Part shown: in pieces, positions 15,471 to 21,278 of the stretch
Layout of the letters: every line of letters starts with the position of its first letter
Numbering within the stretch: the first letter of the stretch is position 1
Origin: a virus
Strand: one strand, 5' to 3'
Virus record (IMG/VR): IMGVR_UViG_3300007038_000007
Coordinates: 1-29,462 of that record
DNA length: 29,462 nt
Position numbers and translations under genes: made by a program
Notes under the pieces: model-generated
The model's database searches: none
What the model was told of the DNA's origin: nothing
What the model saw: only the letters and a program-made list of their open reading frames with translations

Positions 15471-15668
15471 TCAATCTCTCGGTGGAGCGTGTTCGTTCTC
15501 TGTCCAGCACTTGTCGTTGAGTACCTGCGATACCATTCCCTGAGTGACGTTGTACTTCTCGGCTAAGTCTGCCTGTGTCGGTTCCTTGTATGGGATGGGA
15601 GAGTATTCTTCGCGGATGGCTCTTGCTTTCTCCCAAGTCATATGTCCACTCGCACAAGTGTCTGTCAT
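15471..15668 (-). CDS. Small helix-turn-helix DNA-binding protein, 65 aa
   Basis: Residues about 31-54 (TQADLAEKYNVTQGMVSQVLNDKCW) form a clear helix-turn-helix of the phage repressor/sigma-like kind: AxLAEKYxVxQ, turn, MVSQVLND recognition helix. The N-terminal helix WEKARAIREEY supports it. The protein is just long enough for a single DNA-binding domain. It is the last gene of the leftward operon, 15 nt after the gene before. It is the best candidate for binding the TGTACA dyads, but this is inference. An alternative start is Met10. Confidence 0.7.
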   Translation of the reverse strand: MTDTCASGHMTWEKARAIREEYSPIPYKEPTQADLAEKYNVTQGMVSQVLNDKCWTENEHAPPRD

Positions 15669-15683
15669 AATTCTGATAAGACC

Positions 15684-16241
15684 TTAGTCGCGCTGGTACT
15701 GACTCCAGTGCGGGACAGTCGGGTTCTCAAGAATCGTGTTCTTCGTGTTGATAGTCTTCCCGCGTAGGTACTCGTCACACTTGGCGCAGACGCTTTCTTC
15801 CTCCGCGCCACTAATCGTGTGTGCGCCGAGCATCGCCTCAGCACCACAACACTGACACTGCCCTACACCGAGACGCTGAATCTCCTCAGGGAAGTCTGAC
15901 GTACTCGGGTGAGCGCGCGCCTTCTCCGACTCGGTGGAGACGGTGACACCCTCGTCATCCGAGTGTACGTCTTCTTCGGAGACTTCGACAGCCTCCCCAG
16001 TTTCCACGTCGTCAGAGTCAATCGACTCGCGCTCCACCGACTCACCTTCTTGCTGCTCGCGTGTCAACTCTGCGTTGCTGTCGGCGCGGCTTTCCGTCGA
16101 GTGGACGATGCCGTGTTTATCAATCCACCGTTCAATCGTCTCCGGTGTCACGTCACAGTCCTCTGCAATCTCCTCTACGCTCGATTCACCGAGTGCGTCG
16201 AGGAGCCAGTCTTCGTCGTGGTATGGGTATCGTTCACTCAT
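15684..16241 (-). CDS. HTH - acidic linker - zinc-ribbon regulator, 185 aa
   Basis: Residues 8-44 resemble a helix-turn-helix (DEDWLLDALGESSVEEIAEDCDVTPETIERWIDKHGI), like the N-terminal HTH found in many haloarchaeal HNH or zinc proteins. A long acidic Ser/Glu linker (about 48-118) leads to a zinc-binding module with C129-x2-C132 and C152-x2-C155. Such a layout fits a transcriptional regulator or nuclease-related adaptor; HNH histidines are not evident (only H141). It overlaps the preceding gene by 8 bp. Role in early/late switching is a guess from the operon. Confidence 0.7.
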   Translation of the reverse strand: MSERYPYHDEDWLLDALGESSVEEIAEDCDVTPETIERWIDKHGIVHSTESRADSNAELTREQQEGESVERESIDSDDVETGEAVEVSEEDVHSDDEGVTVSTESEKARAHPSTSDFPEEIQRLGVGQCQCCGAEAMLGAHTISGAEEESVCAKCDEYLRGKTINTKNTILENPTVPHWSQYQRD

Positions 16242-16437
16242 CTTCGTTCACCTCGTAGGCGTCTGCTTCTGCCAGCGCCTTTCCCATCTCCTCACCGAAG
16301 TTCTCGGCAAAGGAGAGGTTCACGTCGTCTCGTTCGAGCGCCTCCTCCAAGTCTTCTTCGCGCAGGCGCTCGTGTAATGCGTCTCTGTCGATGACGATGT
16401 TCCCGTCATCGTCGAAGGATACGAAATCAGTAGTCAT
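16234..16437 (-). CDS. Small acidic protein of leftward operon, 67 aa
   Basis: The N-terminus (TDFVSFDDDGNIVIDRDALHERL) has a beta-hairpin followed by helices, reminiscent of small antitoxin or AbrB-like proteins that start with a DDDGNIVI strand pair. The remaining helices are acidic. It starts in an ATGA overlap (16434-16437) with the gene before. No firm family. Confidence 0.6.
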   Translation of the reverse strand: MTTDFVSFDDDGNIVIDRDALHERLREEDLEEALERDDVNLSFAENFGEEMGKALAEADAYEVNEDE

Positions 16438-16646
16438 TCTCGCTGTGCCTCGAAGAACTGCTCGGTTGCTTTATCGACTGCGTTGTATGCGTTTCCAGCA
16501 GTGACGTTAATGTCAGTTACGGGACGTGTCGTGCCGGGTTCCTCGAAGAAGATGCGAACTCGGTAGAAGTTGTCACGGAGTTCGTAGGCGACTGCTGTTC
16601 CGGTGCGCCCCTTCTTCTCGAACTCTACGTGTTCACCGTCAGTCAT
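16434..16646 (-). CDS. Small beta-rich protein of leftward operon, 70 aa
   Basis: The order of strands (HVEFEKKGRTGTAVAYEL, FYRVRIFFEEPG) followed by one helix (AYNAVDKATEQFFEAQRE) suggests a small beta-sheet plus helix domain. I do not recognise it. It is coupled by ATGA overlaps to the genes on both sides, so the five genes are very likely one transcript. Confidence 0.6.
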   Translation of the reverse strand: MTDGEHVEFEKKGRTGTAVAYELRDNFYRVRIFFEEPGTTRPVTDINVTAGNAYNAVDKATEQFFEAQRE

Positions 16647-16786
16647 TCTGCCACCTCGTCGGTAACGTCTTCGATGAATCGTGCCATCGAGATTTCATCC
16701 GCAAGTTCGCCGTAGTAGTCTGCCTTCTTCTCTCGGAGGTCTGCAAGACGCTCCTGTGAGATACTAATGCTCGTCCATTCAGTCAT
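16643..16786 (-). CDS. Ribbon-helix-helix-like protein, 47 aa
   Basis: The sequence TEWTSISISQERLADLREKKADYYGELADEISMARFIEDVTDEVAE follows the haloarchaeal ribbon-helix-helix pattern: a short TSISIS strand, then a helix with LADLRE, a loop, and a second helix. Such proteins bind DNA as dimers and often control their own operon. It is the first gene after the BRE/TATA at 16820-16834, with ATG at 16786 on the minus strand and a short leader. The weak point is the low conservation expected for such small proteins. Confidence 0.6.
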   Translation of the reverse strand: MTEWTSISISQERLADLREKKADYYGELADEISMARFIEDVTDEVAE

Positions 16787-16819
16787 ATCTGCTCACATAG
16801 TAATGTATGCGCCCCACAA

Positions 16820-16834
16820 CTATAAAGGTTTCGG
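16820..16834 (-). promoter_or_regulatory. Promoter of leftward operon: CCGAAA-CC-TTTATAG
   Basis: Read on the minus strand, CCGAAACCTTTATAG is a textbook haloarchaeal BRE plus TATA box. Transcription would start near 16797, giving a leader of about ten bases before the ATG at 16786. Confidence 0.7.
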
Positions 16835-16842
16835 CTATTAGA

Positions 16843-16852
16843 GTAGCGCTAC
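16843..16852. promoter_or_regulatory. Palindrome GTAGCGCTAC between divergent promoters
   Basis: A perfect 10-bp palindrome sits between the leftward promoter (16820-16834) and the rightward element (16860-16893). The position would let one bound dimer affect both directions. Confidence 0.4.
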
Positions 16853-16859
16853 ACATATC

Positions 16860-16893
16860 GGCACAACAGTAAAGGTCGAGGGAACCGTATATT
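16860..16893 (+). promoter_or_regulatory. Late-type promoter: GGCACAACAGTAAAGG, 12 nt, TATATT
   Basis: The 16-mer at 16860-16875 differs by one base from those at 7945 and 21483, and the 12-nt gap to TATATT (16888-16893) is the same. It should start transcription near 16913, just before ATG 16925. Confidence 0.65.
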
Positions 16894-16924
16894 CTACACA
16901 AGGCACAAGCCTGACTTCACAACT

Positions 16925-17239
16925 ATGAGCGGAACAAAAGAACAGACGCAGACTGGTGCTGCTGACGGCACCTCTCTGACGTTCACATTCGACATTGGTA
17001 GTATCGAGAACATCACAGTCTTCGTAGACGACAATGCTGGCGGCGCTCCCGCAAGTTACGACATCACCTACGAGACGCACGCTGGCTCCGGTAACTTTAT
17101 GACCCACTATGAGGCTACGGGTAATACAGCCTATCGCCACGACCTTGGCCCTGATGGGACGAAGGCACAACTCACTGTCACCAACACCTCCGGTGGAGCG
17201 GCAGACCACCGAGTTCGTGTAGTGTACACGGCGGATTAG
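16925..17239 (+). CDS. Small beta-sandwich protein under late-type promoter, 104 aa
   Basis: The protein is Gly/Thr/Ser-rich with alternating strands: SLTFTFDIGSIENITVFVDD, ASYDITYETHAGSG, AQLTVTNTSGG and HRVRVVYTAD. This looks like an Ig/jelly-roll-type sandwich such as capsid decoration or tail proteins; I know no specific family. Although it lies at the head of the early region next to regulators, it shares the promoter element of the structural operons, so I infer a minor virion protein made late. Transcripts may run on into the zinc proteins that follow. Confidence 0.65.
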   Translation: MSGTKEQTQTGAADGTSLTFTFDIGSIENITVFVDDNAGGAPASYDITYETHAGSGNFMTHYEATGNTAYRHDLGPDGTKAQLTVTNTSGGAADHRVRVVYTAD

Positions 17240-17284
17240 ATACGCTGGTAATGCGAGATGTGGTGGCGTGGGAGTAACGATTGG

Positions 17285-17392
17285 ATGATGACAGACAGGC
17301 GGTGTTTCATCTGCGACCAACGACTCTACAAGCGCCACTGTAAATCAGTTTGCCCTACACACGGAGTACAGTATGATTGCTCAGATTGTTAA
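17285..17392 (+). CDS. Cys-rich zinc microprotein, 35 aa
   Basis: The short frame MMTDRRCFICDQ... contains C7-x2-C10, C19, C23 and C32-x2-C35, arranged like a zinc ribbon. GGAG at 17270-17273 is 11 nt before the ATG. An upstream in-frame ATG at 17258 would add nine residues. Its stop is 2 nt before the next gene. Haloviruses carry many such small CxxC proteins, often of unknown function and probably protein- or nucleic-acid-binding. Confidence 0.55.
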   Translation: MMTDRRCFICDQRLYKRHCKSVCPTHGVQYDCSDC

Positions 17393-17394
17393 CA

Positions 17395-17601
17395 ATGATG
17401 AAGAACCCCAGACATCCGTCGAGTTGGGACGACACTCCCATCTCGGAACAGTTATTAGTATGCCCTCTTTGCGAATGCACGTTCCTCGAAATGGGACCAG
17501 CGAAGACACACTTTGCACAATCGCACGGGGCTAAGTTCGACGAGACACATCTGTCGGAAGATGTCTGGAAACGTTCATCGGAGGACACATCTGAACAATA
17601 A
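17395..17601 (+). CDS. C2H2 zinc-finger protein, 68 aa
   Basis: LVCPLCECTFLEMGPAKTHFAQSH contains C23-x2-C26-x12-H39-x4-H44, the classical C2H2 zinc-finger spacing. The rest is acidic. I use ATG 17395, two bases after the stop of the Cys-rich microprotein; the longer TTG start at 17377 would overlap that gene and has no support. It probably binds DNA or RNA early in infection; the target is unknown. Confidence 0.7.
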   Translation: MMKNPRHPSSWDDTPISEQLLVCPLCECTFLEMGPAKTHFAQSHGAKFDETHLSEDVWKRSSEDTSEQ

Positions 17602-17617
17602 TGTACACATTTGTACA
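17602..17617. promoter_or_regulatory. Operator-like dyad TGTACA-CATT-TGTACA
   Basis: Two perfect TGTACA hexamers with a 4-base spacer lie directly after the zinc-finger gene and 17 bp before the BRE of the next promoter. A weaker copy (AGGACA-CATC-TGAACA, 17583-17598) precedes it. This position would suit a regulator of the early promoter. Confidence 0.6.
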
Positions 17618-17634
17618 TCAGTTGAGTGACACTA

Positions 17635-17665
17635 ACCGAAAGACTTAAGTACCTACAGTGCATAG
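17635..17665 (+). promoter_or_regulatory. Early promoter: ACCGAAA-N3-TTAAGT-N4-ACAGTGCATAG
   Basis: ACCGAAA (17635-17641) is a consensus BRE and TTAAGT (17645-17650) a consensus haloarchaeal TATA box. After 4 nt comes ACAGTGCATAG, also found with the same spacing at 21253 and 21420. Start of transcription is expected near 17672, leaving a leader of roughly 35 bases before ATG 17708. Confidence 0.75.
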
Positions 17666-17707
17666 TAGTACATAGGAACGCATTGAGACAGATGCGAACC
17701 AACAAGT

Positions 17708-17905
17708 ATGGCTGAAGACGAAAACACAGTATATACGACCTCGCAGAAGAATAGAGTACAGAGCGGTGGGATGGGTCCCGACAAGACCAATATGCAACAG
17801 GTAACGCTACAGGTTGCAGTTCCCGCACGCTGGGACGAACAGAAGATTATGACAACCATCCAGCAAGCGGTTGTCGAAGAAATGGAAATAGAGGAAGGAC
17901 AATGA
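17708..17905 (+). CDS. Small early acidic protein, 65 aa
   Basis: The first part is polar and Gly-rich (VQSGGMGPDKTNMQQ), followed by a strand (QVTLQVAVPARW) and a helix (EQKIMTTIQQAVVEEMEI). No family is recognised. It is the first gene of the operon driven by the 17635 promoter; its leader ends TGCGAACCAACAAGT, nearly the same as the leader of the primase-polymerase gene. The stop overlaps the next start. Confidence 0.65.
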   Translation: MAEDENTVYTTSQKNRVQSGGMGPDKTNMQQVTLQVAVPARWDEQKIMTTIQQAVVEEMEIEEGQ

Positions 17906-18210
17906 AAGAAGACGACGAATACTTCATCGCTGAACTCGTGGAATCTTCATTCGACGACGTTAGCGAACTATCTGAGGAAAAGCGCGAACAGGTTGCCGAA
18001 CTACAGTCTCTCTACCACGAGGTAGAACTATCCGACTACGCTGAGGGTACGGAGAATCTGAGCGAGCGCGATGCTCGTATGATGAAGATTCTTATTGCTG
18101 AGTTCAAACGTCTTGGACAGAACAAGGATAGAGAAGAAATCCTTGACGAAGCCGAGATGCTTGGTGGAAACCGGGAAGCACTTGAGGAGCGCTTCGGTGA
18201 CGATGTATAA
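17902..18210 (+). CDS. Small helical acidic protein, 102 aa
   Basis: The whole sequence looks alpha-helical and acidic, with motifs FIAELVESSFDDVSELSEEKREQVAELQSLYHEVEL and ERDARMMKILIAEFKRLGQ. The last segment resembles a short helix-turn-helix-like pair (EILDEAEMLGGNREALEERFG), but not convincingly. ATGA overlap with the gene before (17902-17905) and an 8-base overlap with the gene after point to translational coupling. Function unknown. Confidence 0.65.
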   Translation: MKEDDEYFIAELVESSFDDVSELSEEKREQVAELQSLYHEVELSDYAEGTENLSERDARMMKILIAEFKRLGQNKDREEILDEAEMLGGNREALEERFGDDV

Positions 18211-18628
18211 GGTTGATATTTCTTACGACGCACCAACCGATGTGCGACTCCTCTCCCCATTCTTCCTCGACGAAGAATGGAAGAACGTCTTCGCGGCGCG
18301 AGTTCTCGAAGAAGGACACGTCCCGCACGAAATCGAGCCAGATGATATAGAGTTCGTCCACGAAAAGGACGATGGACAGGACAAGTTCTACATCGAACTG
18401 GACGTAATCGAGAAGAAGGAACACGAGGCTATTGCGAGCGCACTCCCGATGCTTATTATTCAGACGGAGGTTACGTCCACGTCTACAATGAGTGATGGTG
18501 AGTCGCTTGGTGCGATGCTTCTCGACAGCGGGATGGCTCCTGCGGAAATCGACCACATTATGGGGTCACCAGAGAACTGGCGAACGAACACCACACTTGC
18601 AGCAGAATACGAAACACTACGACAATGA
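18203..18628 (+). CDS. Early protein of unknown function, 141 aa
   Basis: I place the start at ATG 18203, where the frame turns acidic and the sequence MYKVDISYDAPTD begins with a good beta strand; a TTG start at 18095 would add a basic stretch that looks spurious. The body holds helix (FFLDEEWKNVFAARVLEEG), strands (FYIELDVIEKKEHEAI, MLIIQTEVTSTST) and a C-terminal helical hairpin. No known domain is evident. Stop and next start overlap (ATGA at 18625-18628). Confidence 0.6.
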   Translation: MYKVDISYDAPTDVRLLSPFFLDEEWKNVFAARVLEEGHVPHEIEPDDIEFVHEKDDGQDKFYIELDVIEKKEHEAIASALPMLIIQTEVTSTSTMSDGESLGAMLLDSGMAPAEIDHIMGSPENWRTNTTLAAEYETLRQ

Positions 18629-18747
18629 ACATCGAAACACTATACGGGGAAGTCGTCGGAGATAAAGAAGGCGTCGAGCAAATCTCTGAAGGCGAAGGGC
18701 AGTTCGATAATCAGTACGAAATTAACTACACGGAGGCGGAGGAATGA
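18625..18747 (+). CDS. Acidic microprotein, 40 aa
   Basis: MNIETLYGEVVGDKEG... is very acidic and ends YEINYTEAEE. It is linked by ATGA overlaps to the genes on both sides, the main reason to accept it as coding. No function can be suggested. Confidence 0.5.
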   Translation: MNIETLYGEVVGDKEGVEQISEGEGQFDNQYEINYTEAEE

Positions 18748-18800
18748 CTGGAGTTATTATCGTACTACTCGTGATTTACCTGCACTACAAAATGGGATAG
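18744..18800 (+). CDS. 18-residue membrane microprotein
   Basis: MTGVIIVLLVIYLHYKMG is almost entirely one hydrophobic helix. The ATG overlaps the stop of the preceding microprotein (ATGA at 18744-18747), as for every junction in this operon. If translated it would be a minimal membrane peptide, perhaps acting on host membrane proteins. The short length means it could be chance. Confidence 0.4.
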   Translation: MTGVIIVLLVIYLHYKMG

Positions 18801-18807
18801 GACGGTA

Positions 18808-18824
18808 TTGCACACCTCGTGCAA
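18808..18824. promoter_or_regulatory. Inverted repeat TTGCAC-ACCTC-GTGCAA
   Basis: A perfect 6-5-6 inverted repeat ends one base before the BRE of the promoter at 18826. It is differently shaped from the TGTACA operators, suggesting control of this promoter by another dimeric regulator, or termination of the preceding transcript. Confidence 0.5.
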
Positions 18825-18825
18825 A

Positions 18826-18842
18826 ACCGAAAGACTTAAGTA
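18826..18842 (+). promoter_or_regulatory. Early promoter: ACCGAAA-N3-TTAAGTA
   Basis: ACCGAAAGACTTAAGTACC is identical over 19 bases to the promoter core at 17635. Transcription is expected to start near 18865, giving a leader of about 40 bases that ends TGCGAATCTGACAAGT before ATG 18907, close to the leader at 17692. Confidence 0.75.
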
Positions 18843-18906
18843 CCTGTAGCCCCAATGTATATACATAGAAGGTTGCTGAGGACACCCTTCTGCGAATCTG
18901 ACAAGT

Positions 18907-19860
18907 ATGGCAAATTTCAAATTCCAAACACTAAACGAATCTCGAATCGAAACGTTTGAATACGTCCCCGAAGAACTGAAGCAGCGTCAGCAATGGCTCT
19001 GCTACAGAATCGACGGAGACGATAAAATACCGAAGGCTCCACGCTGGACGGTAGACGGTGACCTCCACGTCAAGAACATCGGTGTTCGCTCGAACGACGA
19101 GTGGACAGACTACCGAACTGCGTCGGAGTTCGTACAAGAAACCGAACAGAAACTCCCACCAGAAGAATCACTGGATGGCGTTGGGTTCGTTCTTACAGAA
19201 GATGACCCCTACGTCTTCGTAGACCTCGACCACCACATCGAGGAAGGTGAAATAAGCGACTTCGCGCAGGAGTGGCTGGACGAACTCGACGGATGGACTG
19301 AGCAGTCTTCGTCTGGTGATGGGCTTCACATTTTCGTGAAGGCTGATGATTTCTCGATGGACGGCTACCGGAAGAAGGCAGACGAACTCGGTGTAGAAGT
19401 TTACACGGAGGCACGGTTCTGTGCCACAACTTCCGACACACTCTCTAATTATAACACTTCTATCTCTCCGCGTGCCAACCCGCTGCGGCGGCTTGCGGAG
19501 CGGTACTTGGTGAAGGAGGAAGATGATTCTTCCGAACCACTCGAACCACAATGGGACGACGAATCGGAGAAGGACGTGCCGAAGATTATTAATACTGCAT
19601 CACAGTACGACGACACGTTTGAAACTCTGCACCGAGGCGGAACGGTGCATCACGACGACTCCCACGACGACATCTCCTACCTCACGAAGTGTTTCTTCTG
19701 GGCGAAGGGCGACGAAGGCGTCGTGCGAGATATGGCGAAACGGAGTAGCCGACCACGACAGAAGTGGAAGGAACCACGCAATGGCGGAACGTGGTTCGAC
19801 GAGCGAATCGAGGAAGCGAAGAAGTTTCAGGACGACACATACGACGGCAGTTACTTCTGA
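18907..19860 (+). CDS. Minimal archaeo-eukaryotic primase-polymerase (NrS-1-like), 317 aa
   Basis: The three catalytic motifs of archaeo-eukaryotic primase-like polymerases are visible: FVDLDHH (D106, D108), SSSGDGLHIFV (SGxGxH type, H141) and VEVYTEARFCATTSD (about 163-177). The N-terminus has the RQQWLCYRI and PKAPRW pattern of phage NrS-1-like primase-polymerases, and residues about 252-305 (DISYLTKCFFWAKGD...VVRDMAKRSSRPRQKW...FDERIEEAKKF) match their helical C-terminal domain. It should make primers and possibly extend DNA at the virus fork. No helicase domain or helicase gene is present, so the virus must borrow a host helicase. It has its own promoter at 18826. Confidence 0.8.
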   Translation: MANFKFQTLNESRIETFEYVPEELKQRQQWLCYRIDGDDKIPKAPRWTVDGDLHVKNIGVRSNDEWTDYRTASEFVQETEQKLPPEESLDGVGFVLTEDDPYVFVDLDHHIEEGEISDFAQEWLDELDGWTEQSSSGDGLHIFVKADDFSMDGYRKKADELGVEVYTEARFCATTSDTLSNYNTSISPRANPLRRLAERYLVKEEDDSSEPLEPQWDDESEKDVPKIINTASQYDDTFETLHRGGTVHHDDSHDDISYLTKCFFWAKGDEGVVRDMAKRSSRPRQKWKEPRNGGTWFDERIEEAKKFQDDTYDGSYF

Positions 19861-19895
19861 ATCGACACACAATCAACTACCAACTCTATACTACT

Positions 19896-20426
19896 ATGAG
19901 TATCAAAATGCAGACTAATTCGGTTATGGAATCTAATAGTAACGTATCTCTACGACAACTACTGGCAACAGCGCGGAACTACGAACGACTGACAGGGCTT
20001 CCTGACACATTCAAGATGAAGGATACCGACCTCGAAAAGAAACACCTTCATACACTACGGATGGGAGACTGTATAAAGAAGGCAGACTTCCAGATGGGCA
20101 AGGAGAATCGCTGGACCATCCCTGACGAGATAGAGCAAGCACTCGAACGCCTCGACGGAGAGGCAGTTAAGTGTTTCGATGGGATGGATAAAGAGAGCCA
20201 GCGAATCGCTCTCGCTAATGCAGAGTCCTTTGCAGAGGACATGCCTGACTCGACTGATGAAGTGTTCCTCTCGAAGGAGGTTGGACTCCGTGGGCGTTCA
20301 CCCGGTGGTCTCAACCGACACGGCTTCATCACTCCTGACGAACGGCGTTCCGGTTATGCGACGAAGTGGCGAATGACTGAACGTGGTGTCGCACTCAAGC
20401 GACTTACAGAGATAGCAGATGAATAA
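19896..20426 (+). CDS. Winged-helix-like DNA-binding protein, 176 aa
   Basis: ATG 19896 was chosen because it follows the primase stop by 35 bases and the upstream part of the frame overlaps that gene. The centre is helical (RQLLATARNYERLTGL, IPDEIEQALERL). Near the C-terminus, DEVFLSKEVGLRGRSPGGLNRHGFITPDERRSGYATKWRMTERGVALKRL resembles a winged helix whose wing is SGYATKWRMTERG. A role in replication or transcription is inferred from its place beside the primase-polymerase. Met5 and Met11 are alternative starts. Confidence 0.6.
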   Translation: MSIKMQTNSVMESNSNVSLRQLLATARNYERLTGLPDTFKMKDTDLEKKHLHTLRMGDCIKKADFQMGKENRWTIPDEIEQALERLDGEAVKCFDGMDKESQRIALANAESFAEDMPDSTDEVFLSKEVGLRGRSPGGLNRHGFITPDERRSGYATKWRMTERGVALKRLTEIADE

Positions 20427-20538
20427 GACTGAGTATGCGATTGTTGCAGCAATCGTACTCGTTATAGCGGCAGTTAGCGGAATCGTCGGCGTTCTCTCCT
20501 TCCTTATGGGATTCGCCGTTATTCAGATATGCAGATAG
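20419..20538 (+). CDS. Single-span membrane microprotein, 39 aa
   Basis: MNKTEYAIVAAIVLVIAAVSGIVGVLSFLMGFAV holds one long hydrophobic segment (about residues 6-35) with two glycine kinks, so it could span once or form a hairpin. It overlaps the end of the preceding gene by 8 bp, supporting coupled translation. Superinfection exclusion or a membrane function is possible, without evidence. Confidence 0.5.
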   Translation: MNKTEYAIVAAIVLVIAAVSGIVGVLSFLMGFAVIQICR

Positions 20539-20551
20539 ATTTGCAGACCAG

Positions 20552-21220
20552 ATGTCATCTACGAATTTCAACTTCACCGACACTACCGAACCGACAATCG
20601 AATCACTCAGCGAAGATAGCGACTCCGTGGCGGAGTGGCGCGAGGGCCACGTCGGAGTGACGCTCTCGGCTAAGGTCATCGACTACGTATCTACCTACGG
20701 GTCCCAACGTAATAAGTCTAACGGTGGAACACACGTTCGCCGCGACTCTGAATCCTCTGACGAAGGTATTCAGGTTCATGGGGTGAAGGGAGAAGCGGCT
20801 CTCCACATAGCCTACGACGAGTTCCAGTTCGACGACGAAATTTACGACGACTCGGGAGACGGCGGCATCGACGGAAAGATGTATCTCGATGGTGAGATGC
20901 GTACCGTGGATGTGAAAACGACGAGAAATAATCCACCGTGGATTAAAATTGAGGCTGGTGCGATAGAGAAAAAGTCTGAGGACGAGCGTGCAGACGCCTA
21001 CGTCGCCGCCTACGCTGAGGGTGACACGGTACTCTTTTATGGATGGCTCCCCTCGGAGGACGTTATCCAACAGTCGAACAAGCGAACGTCCTACGCAGGA
21101 GACCACAAGAACTACGTTAGAGAAGGTGGATTTAATCCTATGCCTTCACTCACAGTCAGATGTAATCAGGAGTCTGAGAGGTTCTCCTTGCTGTCTGCGG
21201 CGTCTGAGCAGGAAGATTAA
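20552..21220 (+). CDS. PD-(D/E)XK-type nuclease, 222 aa
   Basis: The pattern of a PD-(D/E)XK nuclease is seen: GVKGEAALHIAY (E81), GGIDG (D107) and TVDVKTTR (D120, K122), followed by a helix and the strand DTVLFYGWL. The N-terminal 60 residues are acidic and probably regulatory. Candidates are a Holliday-junction or RecB-like exonuclease, or a nuclease degrading host DNA. The gene follows the membrane microprotein by 13 nt and closes the replication block. The catalytic residues are intact. Confidence 0.7.
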   Translation: MSSTNFNFTDTTEPTIESLSEDSDSVAEWREGHVGVTLSAKVIDYVSTYGSQRNKSNGGTHVRRDSESSDEGIQVHGVKGEAALHIAYDEFQFDDEIYDDSGDGGIDGKMYLDGEMRTVDVKTTRNNPPWIKIEAGAIEKKSEDERADAYVAAYAEGDTVLFYGWLPSEDVIQQSNKRTSYAGDHKNYVREGGFNPMPSLTVRCNQESERFSLLSAASEQED

Positions 21221-21241
21221 ACTGGGCTACTGGGCACAAAC

Positions 21242-21263
21242 GTTACGTCAATACAGTGCGTAG
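21242..21263 (+). promoter_or_regulatory. Promoter TTACGT-N4-ACAGTGCGTAG
   Basis: TTACGT (21243-21248) and ACAGTGCGTAG (21253-21263) keep the spacing seen at 17645 and 21410. CACAAAC upstream is a weak BRE. A start near 21270 would put the zinc microprotein gene at 21279 about ten bases downstream. Confidence 0.5.
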
Positions 21264-21278
21264 TTAGTAGTCCCGACA

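Noticed and set aside
17377-17394. TTG start extending the C2H2 zinc-finger protein
   Set aside because: It overlaps the preceding Cys-rich microgene, while ATG 17395 follows that gene by two bases as in the rest of the operon.
18095-18202. TTG start extending the 141-aa early protein by 36 residues
   Set aside because: The extension is basic and overlaps the preceding gene; ATG 18203 gives the usual short stop/start overlap.
19764-19895. N-terminal extension of the winged-helix-like protein
   Set aside because: It lies inside the primase-polymerase gene and is Arg-rich; the acidic protein begins at ATG 19896.
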